Below, piece after piece: positions 11,901 through 24,000 of a DNA stretch of 64,000 bases; positions within the stretch are counted from its first letter, which is position 1; the number at the start of each line of letters is the position of its first letter. The position numbers and the translations under genes were made by a program. The notes under the pieces were generated by a model. It ran no database searches and was not told where the DNA came from. It was given only the letters and a program-made list of their open reading frames with translations. Source of the DNA: Rhyacichthys aspro (taxonomy: Eukaryota > Chordata > Actinopteri > Gobiiformes > Rhyacichthyidae); the NCBI GenBank assembly GCA_036850595.1, contig CM072161.1:3648801-3712800 (forward strand). The letters are read 5' to 3'.

Positions 11901-12338
11901 TTTGAAGTGAATTTTGGATATGTTGCAAATAGGAAAATGTGAATGAGGTGGGTTACTATCAGTTGAGATCAGAGAGTCAAGTCTTGAATTATGTAACAAA
12001 ACACATACAAGAGATGTAAAGAAGAAAAGTTTTGTTGTCTTGCTAGCCTATACAGATACACTATACAGACTGTAGGTCTCTTAAACTGGCAGGATGTGAT
12101 TGACGTTTGCTATATTAGTCTACACCATAAAATGGGATCTGTCTAACTGCAGAAGAACAGCAAACTTTTGATCAAAGGTAAGATTAGGTAAATGCAATGT
12201 CGAGGTATGTTAACAGCCATTAATCATATCTTTACAGAGGGTACATTTTCTGAAGTGACCTACTACAGTAAAACTAACTAATCTTAGCTCGGTTAAGTGT
12301 TCATTTGACCGAAATACAGAGGCTGGGGTTGCATAATC
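11901..12338. other. Non-coding stretch, nothing recognised
   Basis: AT-rich sequence between the candidate element and the short tandem repeat; no open frame or repeat signature. Confidence 0.5.
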
Positions 12339-12386
12339 TCGAAACTGTGGTCAAATAAGTAGTCGAAACTGTGGTCAAATAAGTGT
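12339..12386. repeat. Two tandem copies of a 24-bp unit
   Basis: TCGAAACTGTGGTCAAATAA plus four more bases occurs twice head to tail (12339-12362 and 12363-12386), differing only in the last two bases. A recent local duplication. Confidence 0.9.
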
Positions 12387-12480
12387 TGTACCAACCTCTA
12401 CTACATTACACTTTTATGAGAAAAAGCACAAAGGTGAATGAGACAGCCCTCAAAGCTAGCTACCTAGTCGCTAAGTCATT

Positions 12481-12563
12481 TTGTAACTTTTTGGTTGGTG
12501 GTGTGCTGCAGGATTTTTTCAATGTAAAAAATGTGCTGTGGCTCAAAAAAGGTTGAAAAACTG
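12481..12563. mobile_element. hAT-type element terminal fragment
   Basis: The segment GGTGGTGTGCTGCAGGATTT, through AATGTAAAAAATGTGCTGTG and GCTCAAAAAAGGTTG to AAAAACTG, is the reverse complement of a common vertebrate hAT-like terminus (CAGT..TTCAACC..TTGAGCCACGGCACA). The opposite end is not visible nearby, so this is a solo end or truncated copy. Confidence 0.6.
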
Positions 12564-13009
12564 AGAACTCTTTTGCCCTCCACGACACCATGAATGTCAC
12601 ATGACTGAGAACAAGAGGAGACCAGAGTGTGGAAACCCCAGAAACAGTTCAAGTCAAACTGATACTCATGAAGGGGTCAATGTTTAATGAAAGAAGAAGT
12701 CTAAAGAACAAGAAAAATTATTGTCAAACCTTAGTCTTACTACATTAATACGTAGTACTGCAAAGTTAGGTGAATGTATGAGGTCAGCCATCTTTCAACC
12801 TGGGGCTCTAGGCTGACTGGAATACCTACCTGTCTCCCACTTTTGATCTTTTTCCACTAGACTCAAAGACATGTAGTGGGCCCTCAAACAGACTTGCCTA
12901 TTTAGTTATTTGTAACCGTTCAACATGCTTTCACAGTTATACACATAACTTGTTCCAACTTAGGACCAAGCAGAGACTTTGGCGGAGCACACACTGAAAG
13001 ATTTATTCC
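12564..13009. other. Non-coding stretch, nothing recognised
   Basis: Mixed composition, no open frame or recognised repeat. Confidence 0.5.
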
Positions 13010-13630
13010 AAAACTGCCTCCAGCCTCCAGACAGAGTTCCTCTTCACAAAAGAGTGAGTGAAAAACGCCGCTCTAATCCCTCAATGCAATAAAATGTCTT
13101 TCCCCGTGGCAGAATATTCCGGTACCGTCTGCTAAGTTTTCACTAATCCACACATATCATTCTGCCTCAAATGTGCCTTTCACAAAAAACTCAAAGCTGT
13201 CTTCACCTGATTTTTTAGGATTTTCTAAATGGGAACAAGATGGTTCTCTTTTGCTTCGGAATAAAAAAAAGCAAGCATCCGGCTGTAATTTGAATAAAAA
13301 GACGGGCTGCTTGTAAAGGATGGTTTAAAAAATAATAAGACACTATGAAATAAATGGTAAATAATTCAAAAGGAGAAGGGAAAAAGTAGTTTGGAAGCAC
13401 TGAAAGCGTGTGACGTCAGGCACCAGATGTTCCCGCTGTACGCTTGTCAGTATCCGTCGAGGTTCATTTGCCGTCGACTTTGTCAAATGGAAGGAAGGGT
13501 TTCTGTAATTTATTCAAGTGTTGAAGTCGAGAAGAAAAACGGCACATCTGAGGAGGTTCTTTTTTTTTTTTTTTTTTTTTTTTACAAAGCTAAAGAAAAA
13601 ATCGTGTCATGCCGTTGGAGGCAATTTTAA
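13010..13630. promoter_or_regulatory. Candidate conserved element with a full CRE
   Basis: A complete cAMP-response element palindrome, TGACGTCA, lies at 13411-13418. It is followed by CpG-bearing sequence (CCCGCTGTACGC, TATCCGTCGAGG, TGCCGTCGAC). The left part holds AATATTCCGGTACCG. A 24-nt T run at 13560-13583 interrupts the right edge. Short frames here (13215-13400 minus, 13391-13630 plus) look incidental. Regulatory role inferred. Confidence 0.4.
13560..13583. repeat. Poly(T) tract, 24 nt
   Basis: Uninterrupted T run on the plus strand; could be an old poly(A) tail of a minus-strand insertion, but no retroelement body is recognisable upstream or downstream. Confidence 0.9.
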
Positions 13631-15399
13631 TGGTAATTTTATGGTGCACTGCTTGGAAATAATTGCTGTCAAAAATGCCACAACAATTTAACAGAAAGAG
13701 CTTTTAGGGACTATGGACACGTCGCATGCTACTTTCTTAATATAGCTCCACACAAATGCATACACAACATGGTTTTACAAAAGACTGCTTAACAAATGCT
13801 TAGTTCAACCTGGTTAAATTGGTTATTAGAATGTAAAATAATTTGTCCACTTTATGCCCTCTGAGGAGGCCAAAAGTTAAGAAATGAATGTAACAGAATT
13901 AGGATTTTCCAGTATGTCTCAATGTGAACAGCCAAAATCAAGTGTGTAGTATCAAACAGTAATACATGTATTTGTGGCCAGTGGCAAACTGGCAAACTGC
14001 CCCTGAAAGTAGGGCCTTCAGAGAACAAAGGGGAATCACAGAATACCTTGATGTCCCTGATTCACCACTACTGTCTGCCATTTTGAATTTCTTTTTCCAA
14101 CTGCTCTCAAGACCGTCATACATTTTAAAAGCAGCAACACTCAAAGGGTTTACACATGGGTCAAGAACAGCGTCCATATTGTGGAGGTTCTTACCTATAA
14201 CTAATCATCAAGAACTTTATTGCAACGTGTTATCAAACAGAATAGACACACCAATTACCACAACCTGGTTGTGGAGGTGTAAAATCTTAACACCAAGGAA
14301 ATGAAGTAAGAATAATGCAATTACATACACCCTCAATGGAGGTTGTCTAGACTGTATTTCCCACACTGTTGACTTCACTGATGGTGGCAACATAAAGTAA
14401 CTCTTTGAAGATTCCAACAACCTTTTCCGTGATATTGATGGGTATTTCTTACAACAATATCCCATTCTTGTATTTGTGCTTTTAATGCAGATCATCTTCT
14501 TTCCCGCAACATCGAGCTGTCACATTTATACCGTCTTGTTCTGTCTCATCTCTATTATGCCAGTCACTACTTCCTCTGTGGATTGAAGCCAGGGTGACAT
14601 GTAAAGATATATTACTAGACGTGGACCCCAGTTAGTCTTAGGTCCGATACATTTATTATTTTTATTTACTGGCCCGTATTTAAAAAAAGGCAGCTTCTTG
14701 GTTCATTTCTGCATGAAAACACTACATATTTGCCATCTCATGTTTTATGGGATGTGATATTCCACTTTATCGTTAAGTTATTTTTACAATTTTTCAACAG
14801 GGCAAAAGACAAATTAATCTAATAATAATTTTAACAATAAATATTTGTAGGGGTCTATTGGGGTCTTAATTTCTATTGCTGCAAAACTTTAAGTGGACAC
14901 TACTGGAATTCCCAACAGGACATCCAGTTCTTGTAATACATTAGTGTTGACTAATAGTCCCATAATAAATTACTGTCAGTTAGTGTGACAGTGTGTCAGT
15001 GATAAAGTGTGATTGTCCATAGCCTACCCCACCTCACATCTAAAGCAGTAGAGACAGCTCCAGCTCCAATGTAACGCTAGCAGCTATCTATTATATGTCT
15101 TCTTCAATAGGTTGGCAATCCTATTTTTTAATCTAAAAAACTGGCAACCCATGAGATCTCTGTTATCAATGGGATTTTTTCTTTTTCCACCCACTTTCTA
15201 TTGAAAGAAGTGATCTATATTGAAAAGGTATAATTCTAAGTGAAGAGAGTGTAAAAAATATTAAATAAAAATCTGAGAAATTCTGCTTTAACATTGAACT
15301 TAAATGGCACAGTTGGCCACAGGTTATTTGACAAAGCTTCTTTAGATCTTGAATACACTGCGCTAACGACCCTTTTGAAAAAAAAAAAAAAAACAAACC
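13631..15399. other. AT-rich non-coding stretch
   Basis: About 1.8 kb. Opposing frames at 13938-14304 and 14217-14495 (up to 112 codons) have no family resemblance. A perfect 8-bp stem, CCACAACC-T-GGTTGTGG, sits at 14258-14274. A 15-nt A run lies near 15379. No gene recognised. Confidence 0.5.
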
Positions 15400-15857
15400 A
15401 AAAATTCCAAGCTCTTCCTTTAAGAAGTGCAAGTGTCTGCCGCTTTGATGCTTACATAATACGTCTCGCACAAAGGAACTAAATCATCACTAAGTGCATT
15501 TTCCATCTGCGCATGGGGTTCACCCGAGGAATGTAATCCTCCGGGGGAAAGCCAAACTAAAGCCTCATTTGGCTGGGAACCTCGCCTGCGACTACCACAC
15601 TCTGTATCAGGGTCATGTTTATAGAGCTTTAAATAGAAGCATGTCGTTTCTCTTGCATTTATTTTGGAGAACTATTCCCTGAATACTAGTGACGGCTTAG
15701 GATGAAATATTAATTCCATGAGCAAGAATGTCCTGGGAGTTTAATTTTTACATCCCTGCTCAGCTGTGTCTGGGTTTGATGTGATTAAAATAGAGCATTA
15801 AAAGAATATAAAAGATTTGTGTAAGCTTATGAGACATATGTGATTTAATTAATGAAT
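15400..15857. promoter_or_regulatory. Candidate conserved non-coding element
   Basis: Contains CpG-bearing GCGCATGGGG, CACCCGAGG and CCTCCGGGGG in an AT-rich setting, then a homeodomain-rich segment with AATATTAATTCC near 15708 and GATTTAATTAATGAATG near 15842. Repeat-free. Inference only. Confidence 0.38.
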
Positions 15858-15903
15858 GGAAATGACATTTCCAGTTGGACCACCTATTTCTGAGGTGGTC
15901 CAA
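15858..15903. other. Two adjacent perfect inverted repeats
   Basis: GGAAATG-A-CATTTCC at 15858-15872 is a perfect palindrome with one central base. Immediately after it, TTGGACCACCT pairs perfectly with AGGTGGTCCAA across a 7-nt loop at 15875-15903. The second could form an 11-bp hairpin in RNA or be a paired protein-binding site. Confidence 0.85.
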
Positions 15904-16979
15904 GCCAGATCTCTCTTGTTTACATTGCTCAGATCTATTTGTTCTATTTATCCTATGGTAATAAGGTAGTATTTAGTCTGCTTTCCTGACGCAACACAGA
16001 TAATAAAAGCATAGTGTACCTTCCCTTACTAAATGCAGATTGAACGACTGAAAATCCATACTCAAGCAAAAAGGTGGTGCAGAAAGGAAAAACAGGAATG
16101 TTGGATCATGTGATGTTATTGGTCAGTAAAATACTTCTAAAATTGATCAACCATTCATTGACCAACAAATGCAACACTAACTGAAGCAACTTCAGTCGTG
16201 TCACAGAAGAACACATTCTCACATAAGTATCTCACAAGGCTCCAACCTGTGAGTTTCATAAAATTACTTCAGTGAAGTTTGCAAATAAATAAAATTGGAT
16301 TGTTTGGTAATGCAGTGTTTAGCAAAATTAAGCTGAGATGAATCAGTCTAGGTTTGAAAAAGAAATAACAACAGATCTTAGCTTATTTCTATTGTTTACA
16401 GCAAACCCAGCATATTTTAATGACTCTTTGAAGACTTTTTGAAAGAGTTCTGAGAGTATTACAGTAGATATACTGACCAACAAATGAAAAAGATGGACAG
16501 ATCCCTCACAGTTACAGCAGCAGTGGAGCAACAGCTGCATTTTTATATCCTGTTTGATCCTGATACAGAGTGTGTCAGGGTCTGTATAATAATATTATGT
16601 TGCTGAATTAATCTCAAACAGGCAACCACTAAAAAGTTCAAATTAGATCACAGTTTAAAATGTGTTGTACAACTTTTATGAAACAGATCTTTGTTTCATC
16701 TGAGTTTAAAGAGAAAACTAAGCAGAGTGTGATTCAAACTAGGTTTAAATTTTTTGTTGCAAAATTGACGTAATACATGGTTTAAAAAACAGTATATAGA
16801 AAGCTTAACTTATAGATGACACACATGACATACATTTTGTGGCACTTGTATGAGATTACTGCCTATTTAGGGGTATCCCGTACCAAACTGAGTCACACCA
16901 ACCTGAATGCACCATATCATTTAGTGGACCGTACCTTTAGTGTTCACAAACAGATTCCTGTGAACTGATAAAACATCAA
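15904..16979. other. AT-rich non-coding stretch
   Basis: No gene. A 65-codon minus frame at 16343-16540 is uninformative. The sequence 16868-16950 (ACCAAACTGAGTCACACCA and GTGGACCGTACC) is faintly like a diverged fish MITE but not enough to call. Confidence 0.5.
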
Positions 16980-17560
16980 TGAAAGCATTGTCTTCTTAAT
17001 TCACACTGTTTGCCTTGTCTCTCTACAGAGTCCACACGATTTCATCACACAAACAGATGCTGCAGGTGGCACATGGAAACGGACTGCTCCAACATGAACA
17101 TCTGTCAGTTTGCTTGTGCTTGTGCTGGTTCTATTAACAGCACTTGTCCATCTAACTGACATCCAAACGGCGACATGGCCCAGTGAAACATGCCACCAGT
17201 CCACGCTCATCTCAGGTGAAATGTCAATCACAGCATCATAATTATCTCCACACACTGCCTGAATGCACACAGCTGAGCGACAAGTCTGGCAGTAGCGCCA
17301 CAGATGAAGTCTTACAGCGGCTCGAACTCATGCACAACACAGGGACGCTGCCTGTCGCACATGTTAGCTTCATGCAAATGCGTCTTGTCACTGAGCGCGA
17401 CAGGAAGTGACACCTGGACAAGGCGCAGTTACAGCTCTACTCTGTCGACGCTACCGCCGCGCTCTGGGAGGGATTCCACCAGTCACAAACCAGCTTCTGT
17501 CAAATCCTGGAGAAAAGTCTTCACGCTTTGTGTGTACATTGTATTCACACTGTCATTCTG
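16980..17560. promoter_or_regulatory. CpG-rich candidate element or unannotated exon
   Basis: CpG-dense block (GAGCGACAAG, GTCGACGCTACCGCCGCGC, CACTGAGCGCGAC) starting right after a good plus-strand acceptor-like sequence, GCCTTGTCTCTCTACAG near 17029. It contains an octamer ATGCAAAT near 17374. Overlapping frames on both strands (up to 120 codons, 17407-17769 plus) show no domain. Either an enhancer/CpG island or a terminal non-coding exon; I cannot separate these from sequence alone. Confidence 0.38.
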
Positions 17561-18124
17561 ATTCCATTTTGATCCAAACTCCAGATGCAGAAAATGTTAC
17601 AGCTTTCGTAAAAGCTGTAAAACTTCACAGTGTTTCCCACAGACTTACAGTAGGTGTTAGGGACAGTCAGTTGTTGGAGCTGTTTAGCTGCCAATTAGCT
17701 ACAAGTACTTTCACTGCATGTTTTCTGGGAAGTTTCTGCATTGAATACCAAGTGCACAATCTTAACTAACATCTCTACTAAATAATCACTAAAGAGTAGC
17801 TGTCATTACTAGACTGTAACATATAGACCAAATTTACTCATCACAAAATACAATGTTCCAATGTATTAATCTATTTCTGGTTCATTTTGAGACTATGGCA
17901 GGACAACATAGACAATGATGGGTGAAAACACTTATTACACAAACTCAATCTACTGATGCAAATGTGAACTGAAAAGAACAACACAATTTTTTCTTGGTGT
18001 CTAGACTATAAACAACAAGCTAGGTGTGCACTTTGGCAACAGAAATGAAACTGACCCCCATACATTTTCACTGTATGAAGGGGCATTAGCCACCAAACAT
18101 AACCTCACAAAAACTGCAAAAGAC
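17561..18124. other. AT-rich non-coding stretch
   Basis: No gene or clear repeat boundary recognised. Confidence 0.5.
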
Positions 18125-18205
18125 AAGATGGTTTTGGCAAGTGGTAACTCAATATATGTGCTGTCAGTGAGTGGGTAGAGAACAAATTTCAGCTTTTCTA
18201 GCTAC
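18125..18205 (+). repeat. Diverged dispersed repeat, copy 1
   Basis: GCTGTCAGTGAGTGGGTAG and the preceding AAGATGGTTTTGGCAAG match a second copy at 51,262-51,345 (GCTGTCAGTGAGTAGGTAG, AAGATGTTTTAGGCAAG) in the same orientation, with similar spacing and several differences. An old interspersed repeat; family unknown. Confidence 0.5.
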
Positions 18206-18439
18206 AATAATCAATGGAAAGAAAATGAATCTCAGACACTACATGTGTGAACTATGGAATCACAAAAACTCTGACATAAAAAACTTCTATTGGGTAAGTC
18301 CAAGTTTAAGTCCCATCCGCCACCCCAACCTTTTTCCCACCTAAAATTGAAAAACAAAAAAAAAGTCAAAATAACCATTGAAATGCAATTTTTACAGTTT
18401 TAAATCCTTAGAGTGTTGGATTTACATGTGGAAAGCCTC

Positions 18440-18960
18440 CCAAGCATTGACGTTTGCATTAGTATTTATAATATTCTATCTCTAAACCTCTCTACTCCTT
18501 CTAATGATGGATGATGGTGGAAGTAAAGCAGCCTCATTAGGATGAAAACATCTCAGACCTGACACTTCTGACCGGCATCTCTCTTTGTATACACATCTCA
18601 TATTAATGTCGTGCATGACTAAATACTGAACGAGCCGCCACTCAACATGGCTGCCTTGGATGAATATTTATGAAAGAGGGAAAGCCACAGGAGAGCTGCG
18701 CCGGCGGAATCTTAAAGCCACTGTGAACCTACTTAAAGCCGTTTGATAACAGGCCACTAGCAATTACACTCCTCATTAGAAAACTGTATACGGGCCCGGC
18801 GCTAGGCCACGGCGCTAAACACAAGGCAAAGTGAATAGATGCAGGCATTTTAAGGGGTTTGACGGAATTGCTTTGCAGATTTGCACAAACAAAACAGATG
18901 TGCTTCCTAATGGGTCCCTGTTTACTGAGAGCAACAGGACCTATTTTGCAAATAATTTAA
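18440..18960. promoter_or_regulatory. Candidate conserved non-coding element
   Basis: Strongly background-unlike: CpG words GAACGAGCCGCC, CTGCGCCGGCGGAAT, ACGGGCCCGGCGC and CACGGCGC lie among AT-rich homeodomain-like words (CATATTAATG, CAATTAC, CTCATTAG). Repeat-free, no open frame. The mix of preserved CpG and TAAT cores is typical of developmental enhancers. Inference. Confidence 0.43.
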
Positions 18961-18987
18961 CATATGATAAATTATGATAGCTTCGCT

Positions 18988-19011
18988 GTTTGTTTGTTTG
19001 TTTGTTTTTTT
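18988..19011. repeat. (GTTT)n microsatellite
   Basis: Five GTTT units running into a T run. Confidence 0.9.
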
Positions 19012-19948
19012 ACCATATGAAGCATCAAGTAACAAACTTTGAGTCAATTCAAATGGTTAGTTCAGAGTCAGGGATTTCATAAATGATAAGGATATTATAA
19101 AGGCTTTTTCTATATATTGCAGTCTCCAAAAAAAAAAAAAAAAAAGAATACCTGTTGACACAATACAACAAGAAAATTAGCCTACAACAGTGTTCACTAT
19201 TATGTTGGGGTTTTTTTAAGAGAATTTTGGCCAGACATGTCTTTAACAGTGTAAGGGTGCAAGATGTCATTTATTAATCAGGATATATTAAGCCAGTACA
19301 GTATAAACAAGCTTACTTTAGAAATACATGATATGTAAACTAAGGTGTCAGATGGGTTTATACCTACTCAATGGAACGAGTCATATTCTGATCCCTTTTG
19401 TAGTATATCACATTAATTGCAGAAGTCAAACTTTATTTGTGAAGTCCACCTTTATGGGTTTAGATATTTATTAGTGCAGCTCTATAAGCCACTATACATC
19501 CAAGACTGCTACAAACAGACCAAGTACACATTGCTTTTGAACTTGAATGGTTTTCAGGGAAGGATGAGGACAGCCAAGAATTCTGTATACATCAGAGCAA
19601 ACGCCAGATGTACATCTATTAGTGAAAAGCAGTGAGAAGAAGAAGTTCAGTCCGGTCAAGGATATCAACTGCCATGTTCCAAATGTATGATGATCAATAA
19701 GAATAAAAAAAACTTTACTTTCTCTGCTTGCATGAAGACTTGAGAAGACTGCATGAGTAGAGGTGCATTGCCAAGGGAACAACTGCTAGCTCTCCAGAGC
19801 ACAAGCCTGCTGGGTAAGAAAACTGAAATACCCAGGAGTTGGAAGAAATCTGGAGCCGGATACTGTGTCAGAGAGTGCATTGCCACAGATTGTGTTGAGT
19901 TAAAATGCTTTGATTATGCTACAGTTTCCTTCTAATTTCCATTAAATA
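19012..19948. other. AT-rich non-coding stretch
   Basis: Holds a 19-nt A run near 19128-19146 and overlapping short frames on both strands at 19417-19935 without any domain. No gene recognised. Confidence 0.5.
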
Positions 19949-20516
19949 CAGTTGTCCCTCACTATAACGCGGTTCACCTTTCGCAGCCTCGCTCTTTCGC
20001 GGATTTTTTTTAGCAATTTTGCATGCTTTTTTTTTTTTTACAGCGTATGAACACGCATTGTGTTCTGCGTCCTGATTGGCTAAGGGACTGTAGACCATTG
20101 TCAATCCATCTCCTCCGTGCCGTGTCTCCTGTACAGTACAGAAATCGTTCGGCCAAATTTACATAAATGTTCGATCACTAGCAGTGTGACTCTGAAGTGC
20201 TGTATGTTTGCAAGTTTTCTCCCGACAAAACCCACAATGTCGACGAAACGTTCTGCACTGACAAAGGCACCTGCGGTCGCACCCAAAAGCCAGAGGAAGA
20301 TGCTAAGGTTTGAACTTTGAGAGTGTTTAAACAAGAGAGAAATGTGAGAAAATGTTAATGCCTATCTGAGAAAAGTGTATAAAGTGTGTGATGAGGGGTT
20401 TTACAGCCTTAAAACATATATAATAATCGTAAAAAATAAAGCTGACTACTTCGTGGATTACGCCTACTGCGGATTATTTTTAGAACATAACCCCCGCGAT
20501 AAACGAGGGACCACTG
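19949..20516 (+). mobile_element. Tigger/pogo-like DNA transposon, internally deleted
   Basis: The left end CAGTTGTCCCTCACTATAAC and the right end ...AAACGAGGGACCACTG form terminal inverted repeats of the CAGTGGTCCCTC type, flanked on both sides by TA (19947-19948 and 20517-20518), the Tc1/mariner-superfamily target duplication. Subterminal CpG-rich CGCGGTTCACC, TTTCGCGGATT and ACTGCGGATTATTTTTAG are typical of Tigger elements. At 568 bp it is far too short for an autonomous copy; most of the transposase is gone. High end-to-end integrity suggests moderate age. Confidence 0.85.
20237..20320 (+). pseudogene. Remnant of the transposase start (pogo/Tigger family)
   Basis: Within the Tigger-like element an ATG at 20237 opens a 27-codon frame, MSTKRSALTKAPAVAPKSQR followed by KMLRFEL and a stop. 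Its basic, Ala/Pro/Lys-rich start leading to (R)KxLxxE resembles the N-terminus of pogo-type transposases just before their CENP-B-like helix-turn-helix. The catalytic DDE domain is absent, so no activity is expected. Family link is from recognised pattern, not a search. Confidence 0.5.
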
Positions 20517-20539
20517 TATATAACAATACTGGGACATAG

Positions 20540-21000
20540 TTTATTATCATCTTCACTCAGGCTTTCAGTGGCACATGACTGCACTATAAAGATCGCCCTT
20601 GTCTTGAAAAGGTTTCGCCTCCAGTGTCACTGCTCTCTTTAGCGTGGTCTCCAAAGGTCCGGTCGTCTCCAGTCTTCGTCTAAGGTCAACCCGGGGCCAG
20701 CCCTGTCAGCCCTCATCACTTCACTCTTGTCCGGCTCGACCCTTCTGCTCCTCCAGACTCTCAGACGCTCTCACTGTACCATTTACATCCTGATTGCTAT
20801 CTTGTTTTGTTTGCTTGGCCAAGCACTTTGTTTCAAAAAAGGGCCCTGGTTTAGCGCTGACCTTTTCCATTTGCCGAAACACAGCAATCATTCATAAATC
20901 ATACCACTACCGAGTGTAAAATATCCAAACTGTTTGATAGTGGCTGTAATGAAATGACTCCATCTCCTTTTGTGGCAATTATGGGAAAAGGTCAGTGCCA
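20540..21000. promoter_or_regulatory. Candidate conserved non-coding element
   Basis: CpG-bearing block (TTAGCGTGGTC, GGTCCGGTCGTC, CAACCCGGGGCC, TGTCCGGCTCGACC, TCAGACGCTC) next to the Tigger insertion, followed by an AT-rich part with CAATCATTCATAAATCATAC. Repeat-free; role inferred. Confidence 0.37.
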
Positions 21001-24000
21001 TAACTGATGTCGTACTTTACATAATCCACTGTTTGCCACTTAAAATATCAGTATGGCCATGACATTTTATCATTTGTGGGGGTTGTTTTGTTTGGCGTTT
21101 ACTTTGAAATGACTATTTTATGCTACATTTGCCTCACTTCTAATTCAAACATTTATGAGTTAGAGGAATATTACTGGGCTTCAGACCGTGACTGGGAAAA
21201 TTACACTTACTTATAATTATTCTTTGCAAATGTAGCCCATGAAATCAAAGTGGGGGAAAAGAGTCATATAAATGCTTTTTGAAGTCGTCTCCCGCTGTAG
21301 TGAGATTTTTATGCCTGGAAAGATGCAGTTTCTTTAAGTAATATGGTTCTAAGAACGTTTTGATGGAACGAGACATGTCTACACTATGCCTGCAGGCTTT
21401 AGTTAATGGTATTTTCTCCCCAGTGTCTGGCTTCATACACTGGACACACATACTTTACAGCTTCTGGTAAACAGTCTTCTGATAGTGTGCTGTGTCGCAT
21501 GGCTTTGGAAAGATCATAGTCTTTTTTTCGTTTTCCTCTTTTTTTGACTCTCATCGGCTGTAGGTTTGAAATTGTATATATTCGCGATCCACATTTCCAC
21601 TAAAGAGTAAGGTACACCATTGGGTAGTACTGTGAGGTTTGGTATGAGGAACCTCTGAAAACACTTTTCACTGCACTCATGAGTTACATACATAAACAGT
21701 CATGTCAACAAGTTTGATATCTATATGAGAAATAAACTGCACTTCAAAAAAACCTTTCAAACATAGAACTGAGACAAGGCAAGTTGTAATTGGTACTGTA
21801 AGCCTATTTGACAACTAAAACATTTTAAAAGAATTGAATTTTGTCTCCCATTTATAAACAAGGGCAGAACTTTGTCTTTGGCTTGCAACATACACATTTT
21901 ATTCACACACACAATCCATAGAAGCATTAAATAGATAAAAAGCCATACCAATGCAGTATTTAATGTATATAAATAATTAAAAGCGTGTAATAGATACACC
22001 AGGATACAATAGAAGTTGTACAGCAGGGGGGCTGGTTTAGTAAAGTGCTAAGTGCTAAGGAGAAGTCTCTAAAATGGTTTTGACTGGTTGAGCTTGAGAG
22101 GGTGAGAGGATGGCTGAGGATGGCTGTAATTGTGTAGAATTTTGTGGCTGAGATGATAAAGTGTTTTACTGTGATGCTGAGACAGTTGAGTTTGTGTACG
22201 TCCAGTAAGTCTTAACTGTTGTGGACAGTTGTGATTGGTTTTTTGAAACTCAAATAACCAAACCAGGAAACGATATCAAATGTCAGTATACTCTTAATCA
22301 ACGATTGGTATACTCTCAGTACACTTCTCATTAACACAACAGAAAAAGTCTTTGGTGTGATGTAATCCACATGATGAGTAAAGGTAAAAGCGTAGTGCTC
22401 TATAGTTTCTAGGACTTGTACTGTACTACTCTCATGGAATTGTGCCTATTGAGGGTTTATATTACATACTCTAATCCTTCAGTCAGTAACCATGACCAAA
22501 AATACAGGCCTAAGATATGGTGAGGGTCTCTGGGCACTGCTCAGTAGCTGCCCACTGTTTCTGACAGGTTGCCCCAGCAACACTGGAAAGGATGAGTTAA
22601 ATCCAGAGAATCCCTAAACGTAACCAATATGACAAAAAGGGAGAACTTATGCACAAGAGTTATTAGTTAAACCAGGACCCATTATTTCTAAACTAGTGAA
22701 ACATATTATACAAGTATTGTCTACTGTCAAGGTTCATTTTCTCATGCATGTTATAGCTATCATTATGCATATAGCGTCATCCACCTGTAAAAATGTAGGT
22801 ACTTGTAAAACAGTGTCAGGTTTTAAGCTTTTCCATTGGGTAAATAAGCCACTCATATGCATACACAGAGGAAACATTCAAAATTACTATTAGGATTGAA
22901 GTGTGCCTCAAGGATTTTTATTTCTTTCATTATGTCAGATCATTGGGTGGCTGGGAGGTCTACATTTGTTAGTAAGAATATTTTCATATAGCAATAAATC
23001 TTGACTAATAAAATCCTAGGTCAGTGAAAGTAGCTCAGTTGCGTCGTGCAACCTGACCTTGATGTGAACTAAATCGCAGTAGTATCAGGCTGAGATGCAA
23101 TAAATAAAGTATATATTTTGAAACACTTGGAAGCTCCAAATTCAAAATGCATGCTCTCAAATAAAAACTCGAAATGAAAATTTAAGCTATTAAGGATTTA
23201 GATCGCTCATGGGAAACATTGATTTTTAATGGAATCCTGATGTTTGCGAGTCACTTTTCAGCAGAATCTGCCAAGTCATTCCAAAATGAGTCATACCTCA
23301 CAAAATATGCTCTTTCAGTGATAACAGTAAACACAGCCTGAAATGTTTTTGCTGTGTATTAAAAATAATAAACTGGAGCTTTCAGTTTTGTTGTAGTGCA
23401 TCCCTCAGCATTAACATTAAAAAGTGTTTGTGAAGCGGAGCAGTAGTGCAGTGCAGCAGCAGCAGTCGCTCTGTGTGGCCTGAGGGGAGTCATTCTGAAA
23501 GTTGCAGACATCGGTGTTAGCTGCTGGTGCGGGACAAATGACAAAGGTGTGGGAAATAGAGCCACTGTGGCCATTAAAAGCAGACAGACACGTTCTATAA
23601 ACTGTACATCAGATAGACACACAGTCTAGATCACTGCTCTGCTGGTTACGTTTAGTTTAGGGGTGTCCTTAAACCACTTCAAACTACTAGGAGTACTTCA
23701 AACTAAGCAAGTTCACATCTTTACTGTTTGAGAATTCTATACAGATTTCAGAGTCATGTTGATTTTAAAAGTTTTAAAAGAGGCCATTTATTTTGGGGGA
23801 TTTGGTCATCTTTAAAGTATTCTATTAAGTCCTGACATCTCATTTATTTTGGCTGACCTTAATGTTACCAGGAAAGTCTCATAGGAATTTCTAGTCTCTG
23901 CTCAGTTATGGCCAAAATAACAGTTACAATTACTTCTGTTATATTGAAATCACGTAAGGTTTAGGTAAAAAAATGCAATTTTTGTAAGATTTCTCTTTTT

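Noticed and set aside
11184..11999. 121- and 112-codon frames over the CpG-containing block
   Set aside because: They extend into AT-rich flanks and show no domain; the block is better explained as regulatory.
16868..16950. Possible MITE with ACCAAAC/GGACCGTACC words
   Set aside because: No matching opposite end or repeated copy in the window.
23031..23060. A-box-like GTAGCTCAGTTG suggesting a tRNA or SINE
   Set aside because: No B box or cloverleaf follows at the right distance.
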